DNA of 34,155 bases from a virus, in the IMG/VR virus record IMGVR_UViG_3300043543_000123, positions 1-34,155 of that record; one strand, given 5' to 3'. The position numbers and the translations under genes were made by a program. The notes beneath the pieces are model-generated. The model did no database searches. It saw nothing but the letters and a program-made list of their open reading frames with translations, and was not told where the DNA came from. This document shows positions 16,391-26,014 of the stretch, in pieces. How positions within the stretch are numbered: position 1 is the first letter of the stretch; each line of letters begins with the position of its first letter.

Positions 16391-17149
16391 ATGAACAAAA
16401 CATCTTTAGAAAAAATATTAAAACATCCAGATAAAGATGAAATTATTTCTAAACTTATTATAGGCATTTCGCCTAAAACTATTACCGAATGGCTTAAAGG
16501 AAAGTATACAAATGTCGATGAGTCAAAATTTGTTATTTCAGAAAAAACAATAAAATCTTTTAAAGATAATTATTTAGATATTTATAAAATATTAAAAGAA
16601 GATTTTGATAAAACTAAAAATGCATTAGCTGTTAATACTGAAGATCAGTTAATGCTTTCTGTTCAAAATAATCCCACTTATAAAAATAAAATGATTGAGT
16701 TGGCAAGCCAAGAAATAGATATTAAAAAAATGTTGGCTAATATGATTATTGCTATAGAAACAAGGGCTGCGCAAATATTTGATTCTATTCAAGAAGATCC
16801 AAGAAATATAAATTCTAGAAATGATAGAGTATTGCGAGAATGGTTTGATACTTTGGGAGCTAATTTAGAAAGATTTCATAAATTAGTAAATGGTGTCCCT
16901 GATCAAATTATTCAACATAATATTACATTACAAGCCGTAGATCAGCATATTGCTGTATTTCATGATGTTATTAGAGACGTTTTATCTAAAATGGATTTAG
17001 AAAGTTCAATGTATTTTATGGAATTATTTAATGAAAGAATGTCTAAACTAAAGCAACCTGATACAAATAACATGTCTACTGAAGAACGGTTAGTTGAAGC
17101 AAAAATATTAAATGAAACAATTACTAAAAAAATAAATGAAACAGGATAA
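16391..17149 (+). CDS. Possible terminase small subunit or other HTH protein
   Basis: A 252-residue helical protein. The N-terminus has an HTH-like segment (EIISKLIIGISPKTITEWLK, about 17-36). Long helices with conserved-looking polar faces follow (KKMLANMIIAIETRAAQIFD, NITLQAVDQHIAVFHDVIRD). A DNA-binding head plus helical oligomerisation region, lying upstream of the large terminase, is the plan of a small terminase, which selects DNA for packaging. No sequence signature proves this. No ribosome site is evident before the ATG. Its end overlaps the next start by 14 bases. Confidence 0.75.
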   Translation: MNKTSLEKILKHPDKDEIISKLIIGISPKTITEWLKGKYTNVDESKFVISEKTIKSFKDNYLDIYKILKEDFDKTKNALAVNTEDQLMLSVQNNPTYKNKMIELASQEIDIKKMLANMIIAIETRAAQIFDSIQEDPRNINSRNDRVLREWFDTLGANLERFHKLVNGVPDQIIQHNITLQAVDQHIAVFHDVIRDVLSKMDLESSMYFMELFNERMSKLKQPDTNNMSTEERLVEAKILNETITKKINETG

Positions 17150-18824
17150 TAAATATTTATTAGATCAACAATCTGAAATTGATTTTAATGACCCTTATGT
17201 CCAAAAACGGATTAAGAGTATTAAAAAATTTTTTGAACAATATGATATTGATGTTGATGAAAAATTCGAGATTCCTAACTTGGAACTAAAATCTAAGGCA
17301 TATCCAAATTTTGAAAGTTATTTTCCAGTTTCATCTCCTAGAAATTTACAAAAATGGTTAAAAGCGATACAAGATATCTATAATCTAGAAAATTCTGGTA
17401 TTGGTAGACATCAAGCATTATTTCGCATAATTGGTAGGTGGGATGACATGGAAAAATTAGATTTTATGCACTGGCTTAGATTTTATGAAGAAGGTAATCA
17501 TTTAAAATATAAAACTGCATCTAATTGGTATGAAGGTATTGCGCCAGGCTATATTTTGCCACTTGGAAATTCTAATACAGTAACAGATTATCACAAATCA
17601 CAAGACTCAGAAAATAGTGAATCTCTAGATAAGAGACAAATAATAGAGAAGCAACGTTCTAAAATTATTGGAAGGTTAGATTCTACTGAAAAATTACTTA
17701 GATCACAAGAAGGACAATTATTTGCAGGTAAAGAATTTGAAACATTATTGGAGATAATTTATCAATTGAAAAAGAAAATTCAAATGATAAATAAAAAAAG
17801 TGCTTCTACAAAGCTATATGAAGATCTAATTATTAGAGAAGCTAATGTTTTGAAACGTGATGGCTTTATTAAAGCTGCTCATTTTCTTTATACTGTTGCA
17901 CAAATGCCATCAGATATTAGCACAATTCCTGCTCCGATGCCTCCAGCATCGCCTACTGATGTATCTGGTTCACCAACTACTGTTCCTGTGGCTGCTATTG
18001 GTAATACACCACCGGATAATAATCCGCCTGATATTTTTAATAAAAAAGATGAACAAATTAATGAAGGAATTAGTGAATTTTTAAGTGGACTTAAAGGTGG
18101 AAATATCTCTGGTGAGATTGATAAAGCTGATGATGCGCTTGAAATAAATGATTCAAATGATGAATTAGTTGTGGAAGCTCAAGTGGTCTCTAAAGATACA
18201 GCCACCGTTTCATCGCCAGCTTCTACAACACAACCAGTAAAAGCAGATGAAAAGACTAATATTAAATTAGAAGATAATAGTAAAACTTTTGATAATTTAA
18301 TTGATGCAGCATTTGCTAACATTAAAGTAGATGATGTAATTAATAAATTAGAGGAGTTGTCTAAAATATTTAAGATTAGAGAGGTTCCTCGTCAACTGGC
18401 AATAGTAGATATGATGTTAGATACTTTAGGTCTATCGTCATTTTTCCCATCTTTAGCAGAGGCAACAAATAAATCATTAGAATCAAATCAATATATTCTT
18501 ACACGTATAGAAGACGTTTTATCAAAATTGCGTGGAAGCCTCGAATCAATTAATAAAATTGATATTTCTCCGGAAGATACAGAAAGATCTGATGTGAAAG
18601 AATTAAAGAAACAGTTACAGCACAACATAGATAAAGAAAAAGCCAGAAAACTAATTAGAAAAGAGCTAGAAGATCAAGCACTTGAACAACAAGTTAAAGA
18701 AACACCTTCAATAAAAATTGAAGAGGATTTAGCAACACCAACTACAATTTCTACATCAGAAGCAGTTCCAACGTCTAAACCGGCAACTTCTGTTCAAACA
18801 CCTTCCCAAACACAAACTAAATAA
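17136..18824 (+). CDS. Large multidomain protein of unknown function, probable structural/assembly factor
   Basis: A 562-residue protein overlapping the previous gene by 14 bases. Residues 1-150 form an aromatic, folded-looking domain (LQKWLKAIQDIYNLENSG, IGRWDDMEKLDFMHWLRFYE). A coiled-coil stretch follows (about 165-235). A Pro/Thr/Ser-rich linker (about 265-305) leads to a helical domain (about 375-470) with charged coiled coil (to 520) and ends in a Thr/Ser/Pro/Gln tail. The alternation of small helical domains and flexible linkers resembles phage scaffolding or internal virion proteins, but no family is recognised. Confidence 0.8.
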   Translation: MKQDNKYLLDQQSEIDFNDPYVQKRIKSIKKFFEQYDIDVDEKFEIPNLELKSKAYPNFESYFPVSSPRNLQKWLKAIQDIYNLENSGIGRHQALFRIIGRWDDMEKLDFMHWLRFYEEGNHLKYKTASNWYEGIAPGYILPLGNSNTVTDYHKSQDSENSESLDKRQIIEKQRSKIIGRLDSTEKLLRSQEGQLFAGKEFETLLEIIYQLKKKIQMINKKSASTKLYEDLIIREANVLKRDGFIKAAHFLYTVAQMPSDISTIPAPMPPASPTDVSGSPTTVPVAAIGNTPPDNNPPDIFNKKDEQINEGISEFLSGLKGGNISGEIDKADDALEINDSNDELVVEAQVVSKDTATVSSPASTTQPVKADEKTNIKLEDNSKTFDNLIDAAFANIKVDDVINKLEELSKIFKIREVPRQLAIVDMMLDTLGLSSFFPSLAEATNKSLESNQYILTRIEDVLSKLRGSLESINKIDISPEDTERSDVKELKKQLQHNIDKEKARKLIRKELEDQALEQQVKETPSIKIEEDLATPTTISTSEAVPTSKPATSVQTPSQTQTK

Positions 18825-18939
18825 TACATAGGTATGAATAAAATATAATATGTTTATGATTTGAAAGTAGTGTTCTTGTATTAATTGTAATTAACAAATA
18901 TAAGAATAAACAATATTTGTAAAATAAAATTAATTAAAT

Positions 18940-18949
18940 ATTAAGTATA
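18940..18949 (+). promoter_or_regulatory. ATTAAGTATA promoter-like motif
   Basis: A variant of the recurring TATAAGTATA, 15 bases before the nucleotidyltransferase start, inside a 140-base AT-rich gap. Confidence 0.25.
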
Positions 18950-18964
18950 TGATGGACATATTAA

Positions 18965-19723
18965 ATGAGATTAAAAGATTTATTAAATATAATGCAAAAT
19001 ATTGCAAAAGAAAAATTAATATCACCACCAATGATATGTGGTGGAACTCCACGAGATAAATTATTAGGTCGTTTAGATATAGTTTCTGATTTGGATATTA
19101 CAACTGGCGATAAAACTGTTAGTTATTTAGCAAAAGAATTATCTATAATTTTATCAAAAAAATATAATATTATAACTAAGACAATGGATGATGGACATTC
19201 ATCTATTTTTATAGGAAATCTAAAACTTGATTTTTCTTCTAATTTTAATATTCCAAATATAGATAAAATATTGTATAATATCGGAATTAAAGATCCAACA
19301 AGTATGCAGAAAGAATTATATAGTAGAGATTTTACATGTAACGCATTATTAATGTCTTTAGATTTAAAGAATATTTATGATATACTTGGTCGTGGAATAG
19401 AGGATATTAAAAATAAAAAAATATCTACATGTTTAGATCCTTCTATTACTCTTACAGTTAATAAAAATAGAGTTATAAGATCTATTTATCTATCAGCAAA
19501 GTTAGATTTTGATATTGATTTAAATATTGTTAATTGGGTTTCTAAAAATCCAGAATCTATAAGATTTGCTTCGGAAAAATCTATGTCAGAAAAATTAAAT
19601 AGGGCTATGGAATATAATCCAGAAAGAACATTATATTGGTTAAATAAAATGAATGTGTGGAATTATATTCCTATTACTGAATCTTTATACCCATATTATA
19701 TTAAACATGTTAAAGGTAAATAA
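18965..19723 (+). CDS. tRNA CCA-adding enzyme/poly(A) polymerase-like nucleotidyltransferase
   Basis: Class II nucleotidyltransferase of the DNA polymerase beta superfamily. Such enzymes add CCA, or part of it, to tRNA 3' ends, or add poly(A). Motifs run in family order: G26-G27-x2-R30-D31-x-LLG with D42-x-D44 (metal-binding), a third acid at D89 (LKLDF), RDFTCNA (121-127), LGRGIEDIKNKKIST (141-155), and NRVIRSIYLSAKL (168-180). At 252 residues it is much shorter than the usual 350-450, lacking most of the tail domain. It may maintain phage or host tRNA ends or have a changed substrate. It sits, oddly, among virion genes. The next ATG overlaps its stop (TAATG). Confidence 0.88.
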   Translation: MRLKDLLNIMQNIAKEKLISPPMICGGTPRDKLLGRLDIVSDLDITTGDKTVSYLAKELSIILSKKYNIITKTMDDGHSSIFIGNLKLDFSSNFNIPNIDKILYNIGIKDPTSMQKELYSRDFTCNALLMSLDLKNIYDILGRGIEDIKNKKISTCLDPSITLTVNKNRVIRSIYLSAKLDFDIDLNIVNWVSKNPESIRFASEKSMSEKLNRAMEYNPERTLYWLNKMNVWNYIPITESLYPYYIKHVKGK

Positions 19724-20235
19724 TGTCAAACGTTAATGATTTAGGTCATATAAATTCTAGAAAATTATTCTTTAAGAATTATGATTTATATGATACTGAT
19801 GGAACTGATAATTCTGACAAGAATGATCCAGGTACTGGATTGTATCAAAATATGTTTAAATATAAAAGTGTTTATGATTTTTTAAAACAAAAAAGAAAAA
19901 AAAGAATGAAAAATAGAAAAAATGCATTATTAAAATTTTTGTTTGCATCGTATGATATCAATAGTATTGATTTTCCTTTGGATGAAAGTTCTAATACAAT
20001 TATGTATGACAATACAAAATTATCAAATATTGGTTTACTTGATGGTATTAATCCAGAACAAATTGATGATGAAGGGCACACTGTGGGAAAGTTATATTAT
20101 GGTACTAAAGATTCCTCTACTCCAATTTCATATAATCCTTTAGGAATTCAAGATGGTAATATAAGAACCATTGATGAAGAGCCAGAAGAAATTAAGAATA
20201 TTTATTATGGCATAAATAGAATGGGGCACCCCTAA
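19723..20235 (+). CDS. Hypothetical protein (170 aa)
   Basis: Overlaps the nucleotidyltransferase stop (TAATG), so it is translationally coupled. The N-terminus is Asp/Asn-rich, the middle strongly basic (KQKRKKRMKNRKNALLKF, about 54-71) and the C-terminus acidic with Tyr/Gly motifs (GKLYYGTKD, NIYYGINRMG). It looks partly disordered. The basic patch suggests nucleic-acid contact. Function unknown. Confidence 0.72.
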   Translation: MSNVNDLGHINSRKLFFKNYDLYDTDGTDNSDKNDPGTGLYQNMFKYKSVYDFLKQKRKKRMKNRKNALLKFLFASYDINSIDFPLDESSNTIMYDNTKLSNIGLLDGINPEQIDDEGHTVGKLYYGTKDSSTPISYNPLGIQDGNIRTIDEEPEEIKNIYYGINRMGHP

Positions 20236-20289
20236 TATTTTATCATTATTAATGTATATATAATAAAATGATATAATTTTGAGGTATTT

Positions 20290-21255
20290 ATGTCTTTGCA
20301 AACAATAGCACAAGAGCTAGAAGTAGTAGAAGAGACGCCATCTGAATATGCAGTTTTACAGCCTGTATCTACTCAAATACAACCATCTATGCTAACTGTA
20401 CATACAACGTCTGAACCAACAATATCTGAAGAATATGTTGAAAGTGTAAAGCCTGTTGAGTGTTTAGAACTTGTTGAATGTGTAGAACCTACAGATGAAA
20501 TTGTTGTTGAAGATTTGGGAGAAATACCAGGATTAAATGGTAAATTGGATCCAGTTAAAGAAAAGGCTCTTGAAGTATCAGAATCTGATTCTAATGAAGA
20601 AGATAAGTTAGATGTTAATGATAATATTAAATCTAAAAAAGATGATCGTTGGGACTGGGAGTCTAAAGGTCCAGTAGGATTTGTAGCTTGGGTATATGAT
20701 AGATTTGCATCTGTACCAAAACATTCTGGATATGATTCTGCTGGAATAGAACGAGCAATTGCATTTTTAGAAAAATTAGATAATGAAATTTCTAAGGCTA
20801 TGCGATTGGACCTAGATGGTGAATTAGATTTTAATCAAATAGAAGATATTCGTTCCAAAATAGAAGATGGAATTGAAAGACTATATAATAGATTAGATAA
20901 AATTAAAAGCAAATCAAAAAAGAAACGTAAAAAAGCTGATGAATCGTATGAGCTAATCAAAGAAGCTCAAAAAATTCCTGGTGTCGCTGGAATATATGTA
21001 ACTGTTCCTTTATTAATTTCTAGAATTGCTAGAGTTTGTATAAATGGTATGGTATCTGCAGGGCATGATATTGAAGATCTATTTAATCGGCAAGTTAAAA
21101 AATATAAACTTAATGATCGTGAAAAAGCAGAAACAATGCAATTATTATCAGATATGGGATATCCATTAAGACAAGATCGTGGATTTTTATTAGATGAAGA
21201 TGTAGACACTCGTTCCTCTGATAATTTTGATTGGAATGCAAACTATAAGGGATAA
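20290..21255 (+). CDS. Hypothetical protein with disordered acidic head and helical body (321 aa)
   Basis: A GAGG site precedes the ATG. Residues 1-115 are acidic and Val/Glu/Pro/Ser-rich with a loose V-E-C repeat (PVECLELVECVEP), probably disordered. Residues 118-321 contain a Trp-rich start (DDRWDWESKGPVGFVAWVYD), helices, a Lys-rich stretch (IKSKSKKKRKKA, about 201-212) and a hydrophobic helix (GIYVTVPLLISRIARVCI). No known motif. It lies three genes upstream of the portal and is probably part of head assembly. Confidence 0.72.
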   Translation: MSLQTIAQELEVVEETPSEYAVLQPVSTQIQPSMLTVHTTSEPTISEEYVESVKPVECLELVECVEPTDEIVVEDLGEIPGLNGKLDPVKEKALEVSESDSNEEDKLDVNDNIKSKKDDRWDWESKGPVGFVAWVYDRFASVPKHSGYDSAGIERAIAFLEKLDNEISKAMRLDLDGELDFNQIEDIRSKIEDGIERLYNRLDKIKSKSKKKRKKADESYELIKEAQKIPGVAGIYVTVPLLISRIARVCINGMVSAGHDIEDLFNRQVKKYKLNDREKAETMQLLSDMGYPLRQDRGFLLDEDVDTRSSDNFDWNANYKG

Positions 21256-21256
21256 T

Positions 21257-21871
21257 ATGTCAAGAAATAGATATCAAAATATAATTTCTAGAGAATCTGA
21301 TGCTTCAATTGTTGATGACTATTGGTTTAAACAATATCAAAAAATGTTAGATAAAAATGCCGTACAACCATTATCTAAGACAAAATCTATTTATGATCAA
21401 ATATCTGAAATCATAAATAAAAAATCTAAATTTCCTTCAGTAGAAGCCGCAGTTAAAGATATGCAAGAACGAAGTGGAATTATTGCTTATTGGGAAAAAT
21501 TATCTAAAAAATCAAATGTTAATTTAAAAAAAGCTGATGTAGATGTAGAGACTACAGAGCCTGAAATATTAAAAAAATTTCCCAATATTAAAAAAACTTT
21601 AGAAAATTATATTCGTGATACAAAAGGTAATTTAGATTTGCCTGCTATAATAGAGAAAGTTAAAACCATACATAAATTTGATGGTCCACAATCCAAAGAT
21701 TGGGAAGATGAGAATTTCATTAGGTTTGTGTATAAAATGAATTTTGATGAGAAATCAAAATATGATCAAAATTCTTCTGATTTTGCAAATTTAGGAAAAT
21801 TAGATCGCGATAATGATATTGATCCTGCAAATACTGATGCATTTTTTGGATTGATGCCATATAAAATATAA
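21257..21871 (+). CDS. Hypothetical protein (204 aa) upstream of the terminase
   Basis: The frame is open from 21227 but the ATG at 21257 is preferred: AAGGG at 21248-21252 precedes it, and it follows the previous stop directly. The protein is charged and helical with Lys-rich stretches and an acidic C-terminus (KLDRDNDIDPANTD). No recognisable motif. Being directly before the large terminase gene, it could be a packaging partner, but nothing in the sequence proves it. Confidence 0.7.
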   Translation: MSRNRYQNIISRESDASIVDDYWFKQYQKMLDKNAVQPLSKTKSIYDQISEIINKKSKFPSVEAAVKDMQERSGIIAYWEKLSKKSNVNLKKADVDVETTEPEILKKFPNIKKTLENYIRDTKGNLDLPAIIEKVKTIHKFDGPQSKDWEDENFIRFVYKMNFDEKSKYDQNSSDFANLGKLDRDNDIDPANTDAFFGLMPYKI

Positions 21872-21899
21872 TATATGTCAATATATTGTAATAGTTTGT

Positions 21900-23762
21900 A
21901 TGACAAGTAGCTCTAAAGAACTATTTGATAAATTAAGAATATCTTTACTAAATATTGATCCTGTAGCGTTTGTTGAATCCTATTTAACATTGGACGGACA
22001 CCCATTTTCATTAACTAATAATGGATATAAACCTTTTGCAGATATTTATAGATATGTTGGCATTAAAGCATTAGAACCAGATTCTAAACCTGTTATTTTA
22101 GTAAAAGGTCGTCAGGTAGGCGGTACAACAATGGCAACCGCTTTGGAAATGTATTTTATGGGCAGCGGATTATTTGGTACAGGAAATAAGCCTCCAATTA
22201 GAATCATACACGCCTTTCCTCAATTGGAAGTTGCTGCAGCATATTCTAAAACTAAATTAAATCCAATGATTTCTGCGTCAGTTCGTAGAGACTCACATTC
22301 AAAAAAATCTGGAGAAAAAAACAAATCTTATTTGCAATCATTATTAGATACTACAACAGATACAAATAATTCTTTACATTTTAAACAGTTTGTTGGTGGT
22401 AATCATATTTGGATTGAATCTACAGGTTTAGATGCTGACCGTCTTCGTGGTCGGACCGCCGATGTTATTTTTTTTGATGAATGTCAAGATATTCCAGATG
22501 TTGCAATTAACAATGCAACTAAAATGCTTTCACAGGCAAAATATGGTGCTATTGGATCTGGTGTTCAAGTGTATTTTGGTACTCCTAAGAAAAAAGGATC
22601 TGGATATCACAAAATGTGGTTGGCATCCAACCAACAATATTATTATCTTGGTTGTGAAAAATGTAAAAAACATTTTCCTTTATATACACCAGAATCAGAT
22701 GATTGGGAGAAAATTTGGTTGTATGAATACATTGTAAGATGTACTCACTGTAATCATGAACAAGATAAAAGACAGGCTGCTGAGAGAGGTAAATGGGTAG
22801 CATCTACTAATACAGAAGACGCTATTTATATAGGGTTTCATATTAATCAATTATATATGCCTTTATTGAAAAAGGAGCATATTTTATCTCAAAAACCTGG
22901 AGTACATCCAACTGCAACTGAAAGATCTTATCGTAATGAAGTTTTAGGGGAATTTTTTCAAGGAGATGCAAGTCCTATTACTCCAGAAGAAATTAGAATT
23001 AATTGTGGTGATATTGAAAGGAAATTTAGAGCCAGAATACAACCAAATGAAGAAAAAATGGTTGTATTAGGAATTGATTATGGTGCTAGATCTGATTTAG
23101 AGCAATTAGCAAATCCAAATACATCTAAGATTCAGGGTCAATCATATAGTACTGCAGTTGTTTTATCAGTTAAAGGTCCCAGCCTATTATCTATAGAATT
23201 CGCTACAAAATTTAAAAGAAATGATATGGATAGTAAAAAGGGAATTATTGATCAAATAATGAGACAATATAGTGTAAATTTAGCAATTGGAGATATAGGA
23301 TATTCAAATGATTTTTCTACTATGCTTCATAACAGTTATGGTGACAGATATATCGTATCTAGGGCTCATAATAAAGTAAATAATCACATAAAGTATAATA
23401 AGGATTCATATCCTAAAGAATTAGTTTTTGAGCGAGATTTTTATATTAGCGAATTATTTGAAATTATGAAAAAAGGACAAATAAGGTTTCCATTAGGAGA
23501 TTTTGAAAAAGTAGGATGGTTAATAAATCATTGTTCTAGTATGGAAATTAAATCGTCTATATCTAGATCTGGAGATCCAACTGTTCATTATGTTAAAGGT
23601 AGTACACCTAATGATGGATTTATGGCATTGCTAAATGCTTATTTAGCATATAAGTTTTTATTAACTGACGGGTTTACAAATTTTAACCCATTATTACAAA
23701 AACAAGAATTAAAAAATAATAAGCCTTTGGCTGTAATTGGATTTATTCCTCGTAGATTTTAA
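21900..23762 (+). CDS. terL: Terminase large subunit (GpA-like)
   Basis: Motor and nuclease that packages DNA into the prohead through the portal. The ATPase shows the Walker A-like GRQVGGTT (70-77) and Walker B VIFFDE (189-194). A C4 zinc insert (C252-x2-C255, C281-x2-C284) is of the kind seen in the lambda GpA group. The RNase H-fold nuclease has D393 in LGIDYGA, D465 in AIGDIGY and D572 in PNDGFMALLNAY. The 620 residues match the family. No ribosome site is visible before the ATG, and no better in-frame start lies upstream. A hairpin follows the stop. The call is firm. Confidence 0.94.
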   Translation: MTSSSKELFDKLRISLLNIDPVAFVESYLTLDGHPFSLTNNGYKPFADIYRYVGIKALEPDSKPVILVKGRQVGGTTMATALEMYFMGSGLFGTGNKPPIRIIHAFPQLEVAAAYSKTKLNPMISASVRRDSHSKKSGEKNKSYLQSLLDTTTDTNNSLHFKQFVGGNHIWIESTGLDADRLRGRTADVIFFDECQDIPDVAINNATKMLSQAKYGAIGSGVQVYFGTPKKKGSGYHKMWLASNQQYYYLGCEKCKKHFPLYTPESDDWEKIWLYEYIVRCTHCNHEQDKRQAAERGKWVASTNTEDAIYIGFHINQLYMPLLKKEHILSQKPGVHPTATERSYRNEVLGEFFQGDASPITPEEIRINCGDIERKFRARIQPNEEKMVVLGIDYGARSDLEQLANPNTSKIQGQSYSTAVVLSVKGPSLLSIEFATKFKRNDMDSKKGIIDQIMRQYSVNLAIGDIGYSNDFSTMLHNSYGDRYIVSRAHNKVNNHIKYNKDSYPKELVFERDFYISELFEIMKKGQIRFPLGDFEKVGWLINHCSSMEIKSSISRSGDPTVHYVKGSTPNDGFMALLNAYLAYKFLLTDGFTNFNPLLQKQELKNNKPLAVIGFIPRRF

Positions 23763-24070
23763 ATATTTATTGTTTTATGCAAATAAAACAATCAGATTCG
23801 TTATAATGGTCATTTACATATAATTTAATGTATTGTTATATATTTTCACAATAGTATATGGTTTAATTATAACCAACTATTATACTGATATATATCAATA
23901 TAGAATAGACATTGAAAATAAAGAAATAACTTCATATATATATTTCTATGAAAACACAAAAAGTATAGACGTCAGAACATCAATAAGTCTATTATTTAGT
24001 ATAAATAATGATAGTTACAAGATATCTCCCTTATATTGTTAATAATTGACAGTATACTATAAAAGGAAAT
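23763..24070. other. 308-base gap between terminase and portal genes
   Basis: It holds the hairpin at 23769-23792. A 69-codon frame starting with TTG (23833-24042) has no ribosome site and a codon pattern unlike the genes; I do not count it as a gene. The stretch around 23844-23874 loosely resembles 3786-3818. An AAGGA ribosome site precedes the portal ATG. Confidence 0.5.
23769..23792. terminator. Perfect 10-bp hairpin with GCAA loop after terL
   Basis: ATTGTTTTAT pairs fully with ATAAAACAAT around the tetraloop GCAA (a GNRA loop), seven bases after the terminase stop. It lacks a following T run, so it may be an mRNA 3'-end stabiliser or processing site rather than a classical terminator. 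Confidence 0.4.
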
Positions 24071-25825
24071 ATGTCTTTTATTAAATCAAAATCAGAAAAG
24101 TTCTTAGAGCGTAGAGGAAATATTCCTCAAATTAGTGCTATAATGGCACAATCAGTATCAGAATATAGACGTGATATGTTAGCAAACGAAGTTGCTAATG
24201 GATTATTTTCAGATGGATCATATAGAAATATAAAAAATGAATTAACCGATGCTGGAAATGTTACATCATCAGTTGGCATTATTAAAAATGCACAGGTTAC
24301 TACAACTAATTATCGTGGTAACAATGATACAGTAAAACAAACACCTGAAATTTATTCTCCTTTATGGTTAAATTCAAATCTTAATTTACCAAGAGATCGT
24401 GCAACTATTAATGCGTGGTGTCGTAGTTTTTATGCATTAAATCCATTTGTTCATAATGCTATAAATCTTCATAGTACATATCCTATTAGCAAATTAAATA
24501 TAAAATGTGCTAACAAGGAAGTTGAAAATTTTTTTAATGATATGATTGAAGAAATTGATTTGATGAATATTTGTGTGCAAATAGCACAAGAATTTTGGTT
24601 ATTAGGAGAGGCTTTTGTTTATGCCGAATTAGATATTTCTAAGGGAAAATGGAGTAGATTATTTATTCAAAATCCTGACTACATGATAGTTAAACGTACA
24701 GCAATAGCATCAGATCCTATAATAATGTTAAGACCTGATGAAAATTTGAAACGAATAGTATTTTCTAATAAGCCGTCAGATATTGAGCAAAGAAAACAAT
24801 TAAATAGTTATATTATTGATTGTGTTAAGCGTGGAGAAAATATTCCTTTAGATGGATTCAATGTTTCTCATTTATCAAGAAAAATTAGCCCATACGAAAT
24901 TCGTGGAACCGGTTTACCCGTATGTATTTTTCGTCAGTTAATGCTTTTTGATAAACTTCGTGAAAGCAAATATGCTCAAGCCGATAATATGATTAATCCG
25001 CTAACATTAGTTAAAATTGGTGGCGGTGATGGTGGATATAAGCCTACTTTTGCTGATCTTGAAAATTGGAGATCGATTTTTGAAGAAGCTCAATATGATA
25101 AAGATTTTAAAATATTTACTCATGAAGGTGTTACTATAGAGCGTATTGGTGCAGGTAGTGGCATATATGATATTTCTTCTGATATTACTCAATTAGTTAA
25201 AGAAATTTATACAGGTTTGCAAGTCCCATCAGTATTAATGGATGGCGGATCTGATACCACTTATGCAAACGGAGGGGTCGCTTTAGATGTATTAAGACAA
25301 CGCTATATGCAGTTTAGAAATATGTTAGCAACATGGCTAAAAAGAAAAATATTTGCTCCAATTTCTAAATTACAAGGATTTTATGAATATAAGGGTAATG
25401 GTAATAAATCTGAAAAGCAATTAATCGTGCCAGAAGTAGAATGGAATCATATGTCATTATTTGATGCTGGCGATTATATTCAAAATTTAATTAATTTAAC
25501 TCAGGGAGAAGGTGAAGCAAAACGTGTATCATTGACTACATTATATAAGTCGCTCGGACTAGAATGGGAAGATGAAATGCGTAAAATGCGTAAAGAGGCT
25601 ATTTGTGCTGCTATTGCTAAAAAAGAAAAAGCAGCATTGGAGGCAATGGATTTGACAACATTGAGATCTTTAAGTGATGATGATGAGATTATGGAGCCAT
25701 CATCTACAAGTGAATCTGCTGTTCCTGGTGAATCGTCTGCAGAAAAATCTGATTTAGGTACGTTACCAGGAATGGAATTACCAAATGCATCTCCATCTAT
25801 ACCTCCTGTAACTCCACCTACATAA
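24071..25825 (+). CDS. Portal protein
   Basis: Forms the dodecameric ring at one head vertex through which DNA is packed. The 584 residues have a typical portal layout: an N-terminal disordered region, a clip/stem core with INAWCRSFYALNPFVHNAIN, then FWLLGEAFVYAELD, then PDYMIVKR. The late helix reads EIYTGLQVPSVLMDGG followed by TYANGGVALDVLRQRYMQF, characteristic of phage portals. The C-terminus is a Pro/Ser-rich tail (from about residue 545). An AAGGA site sits a few bases before the ATG. It follows the terminase, as is usual. Confidence 0.9.
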   Translation: MSFIKSKSEKFLERRGNIPQISAIMAQSVSEYRRDMLANEVANGLFSDGSYRNIKNELTDAGNVTSSVGIIKNAQVTTTNYRGNNDTVKQTPEIYSPLWLNSNLNLPRDRATINAWCRSFYALNPFVHNAINLHSTYPISKLNIKCANKEVENFFNDMIEEIDLMNICVQIAQEFWLLGEAFVYAELDISKGKWSRLFIQNPDYMIVKRTAIASDPIIMLRPDENLKRIVFSNKPSDIEQRKQLNSYIIDCVKRGENIPLDGFNVSHLSRKISPYEIRGTGLPVCIFRQLMLFDKLRESKYAQADNMINPLTLVKIGGGDGGYKPTFADLENWRSIFEEAQYDKDFKIFTHEGVTIERIGAGSGIYDISSDITQLVKEIYTGLQVPSVLMDGGSDTTYANGGVALDVLRQRYMQFRNMLATWLKRKIFAPISKLQGFYEYKGNGNKSEKQLIVPEVEWNHMSLFDAGDYIQNLINLTQGEGEAKRVSLTTLYKSLGLEWEDEMRKMRKEAICAAIAKKEKAALEAMDLTTLRSLSDDDEIMEPSSTSESAVPGESSAEKSDLGTLPGMELPNASPSIPPVTPPT

Positions 25826-25857
25826 TATCGCTTATAAGCGGCACATAATCATTAGTC

Positions 25858-25884
25858 TATTATTATTATTATTATTATTATTAT
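25858..25884. repeat. (TAT)9 microsatellite
   Basis: Nine uninterrupted TAT units, followed by TTT, in the gap after the portal. Flanking arms AGTCTATTAT and ATAATAGACT can fold it into a hairpin loop. The copy number may vary between phages. Confidence 0.9.
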
Positions 25885-26014
25885 TTTGATGTTATAATAG
25901 ACTTATTAACATACCCAATTTTATTTTATAATTGTCTTAATAATTACATATTGAGCAATATGAGATATGTATCATAAGACTATACAAAGAAATCTTATAA
26001 TCATACTATTTTGG

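Noticed and set aside
20222-20234. GGGGCACCCC as a terminator stem
   Set aside because: The loop would be only two bases and the sequence is inside the end of a gene; reducing the stem to three pairs leaves too little stability.
23833-24042. 69-codon frame upstream of the portal gene
   Set aside because: It starts at TTG with no ribosome site, has codon use unlike neighbouring genes and no recognisable motif.
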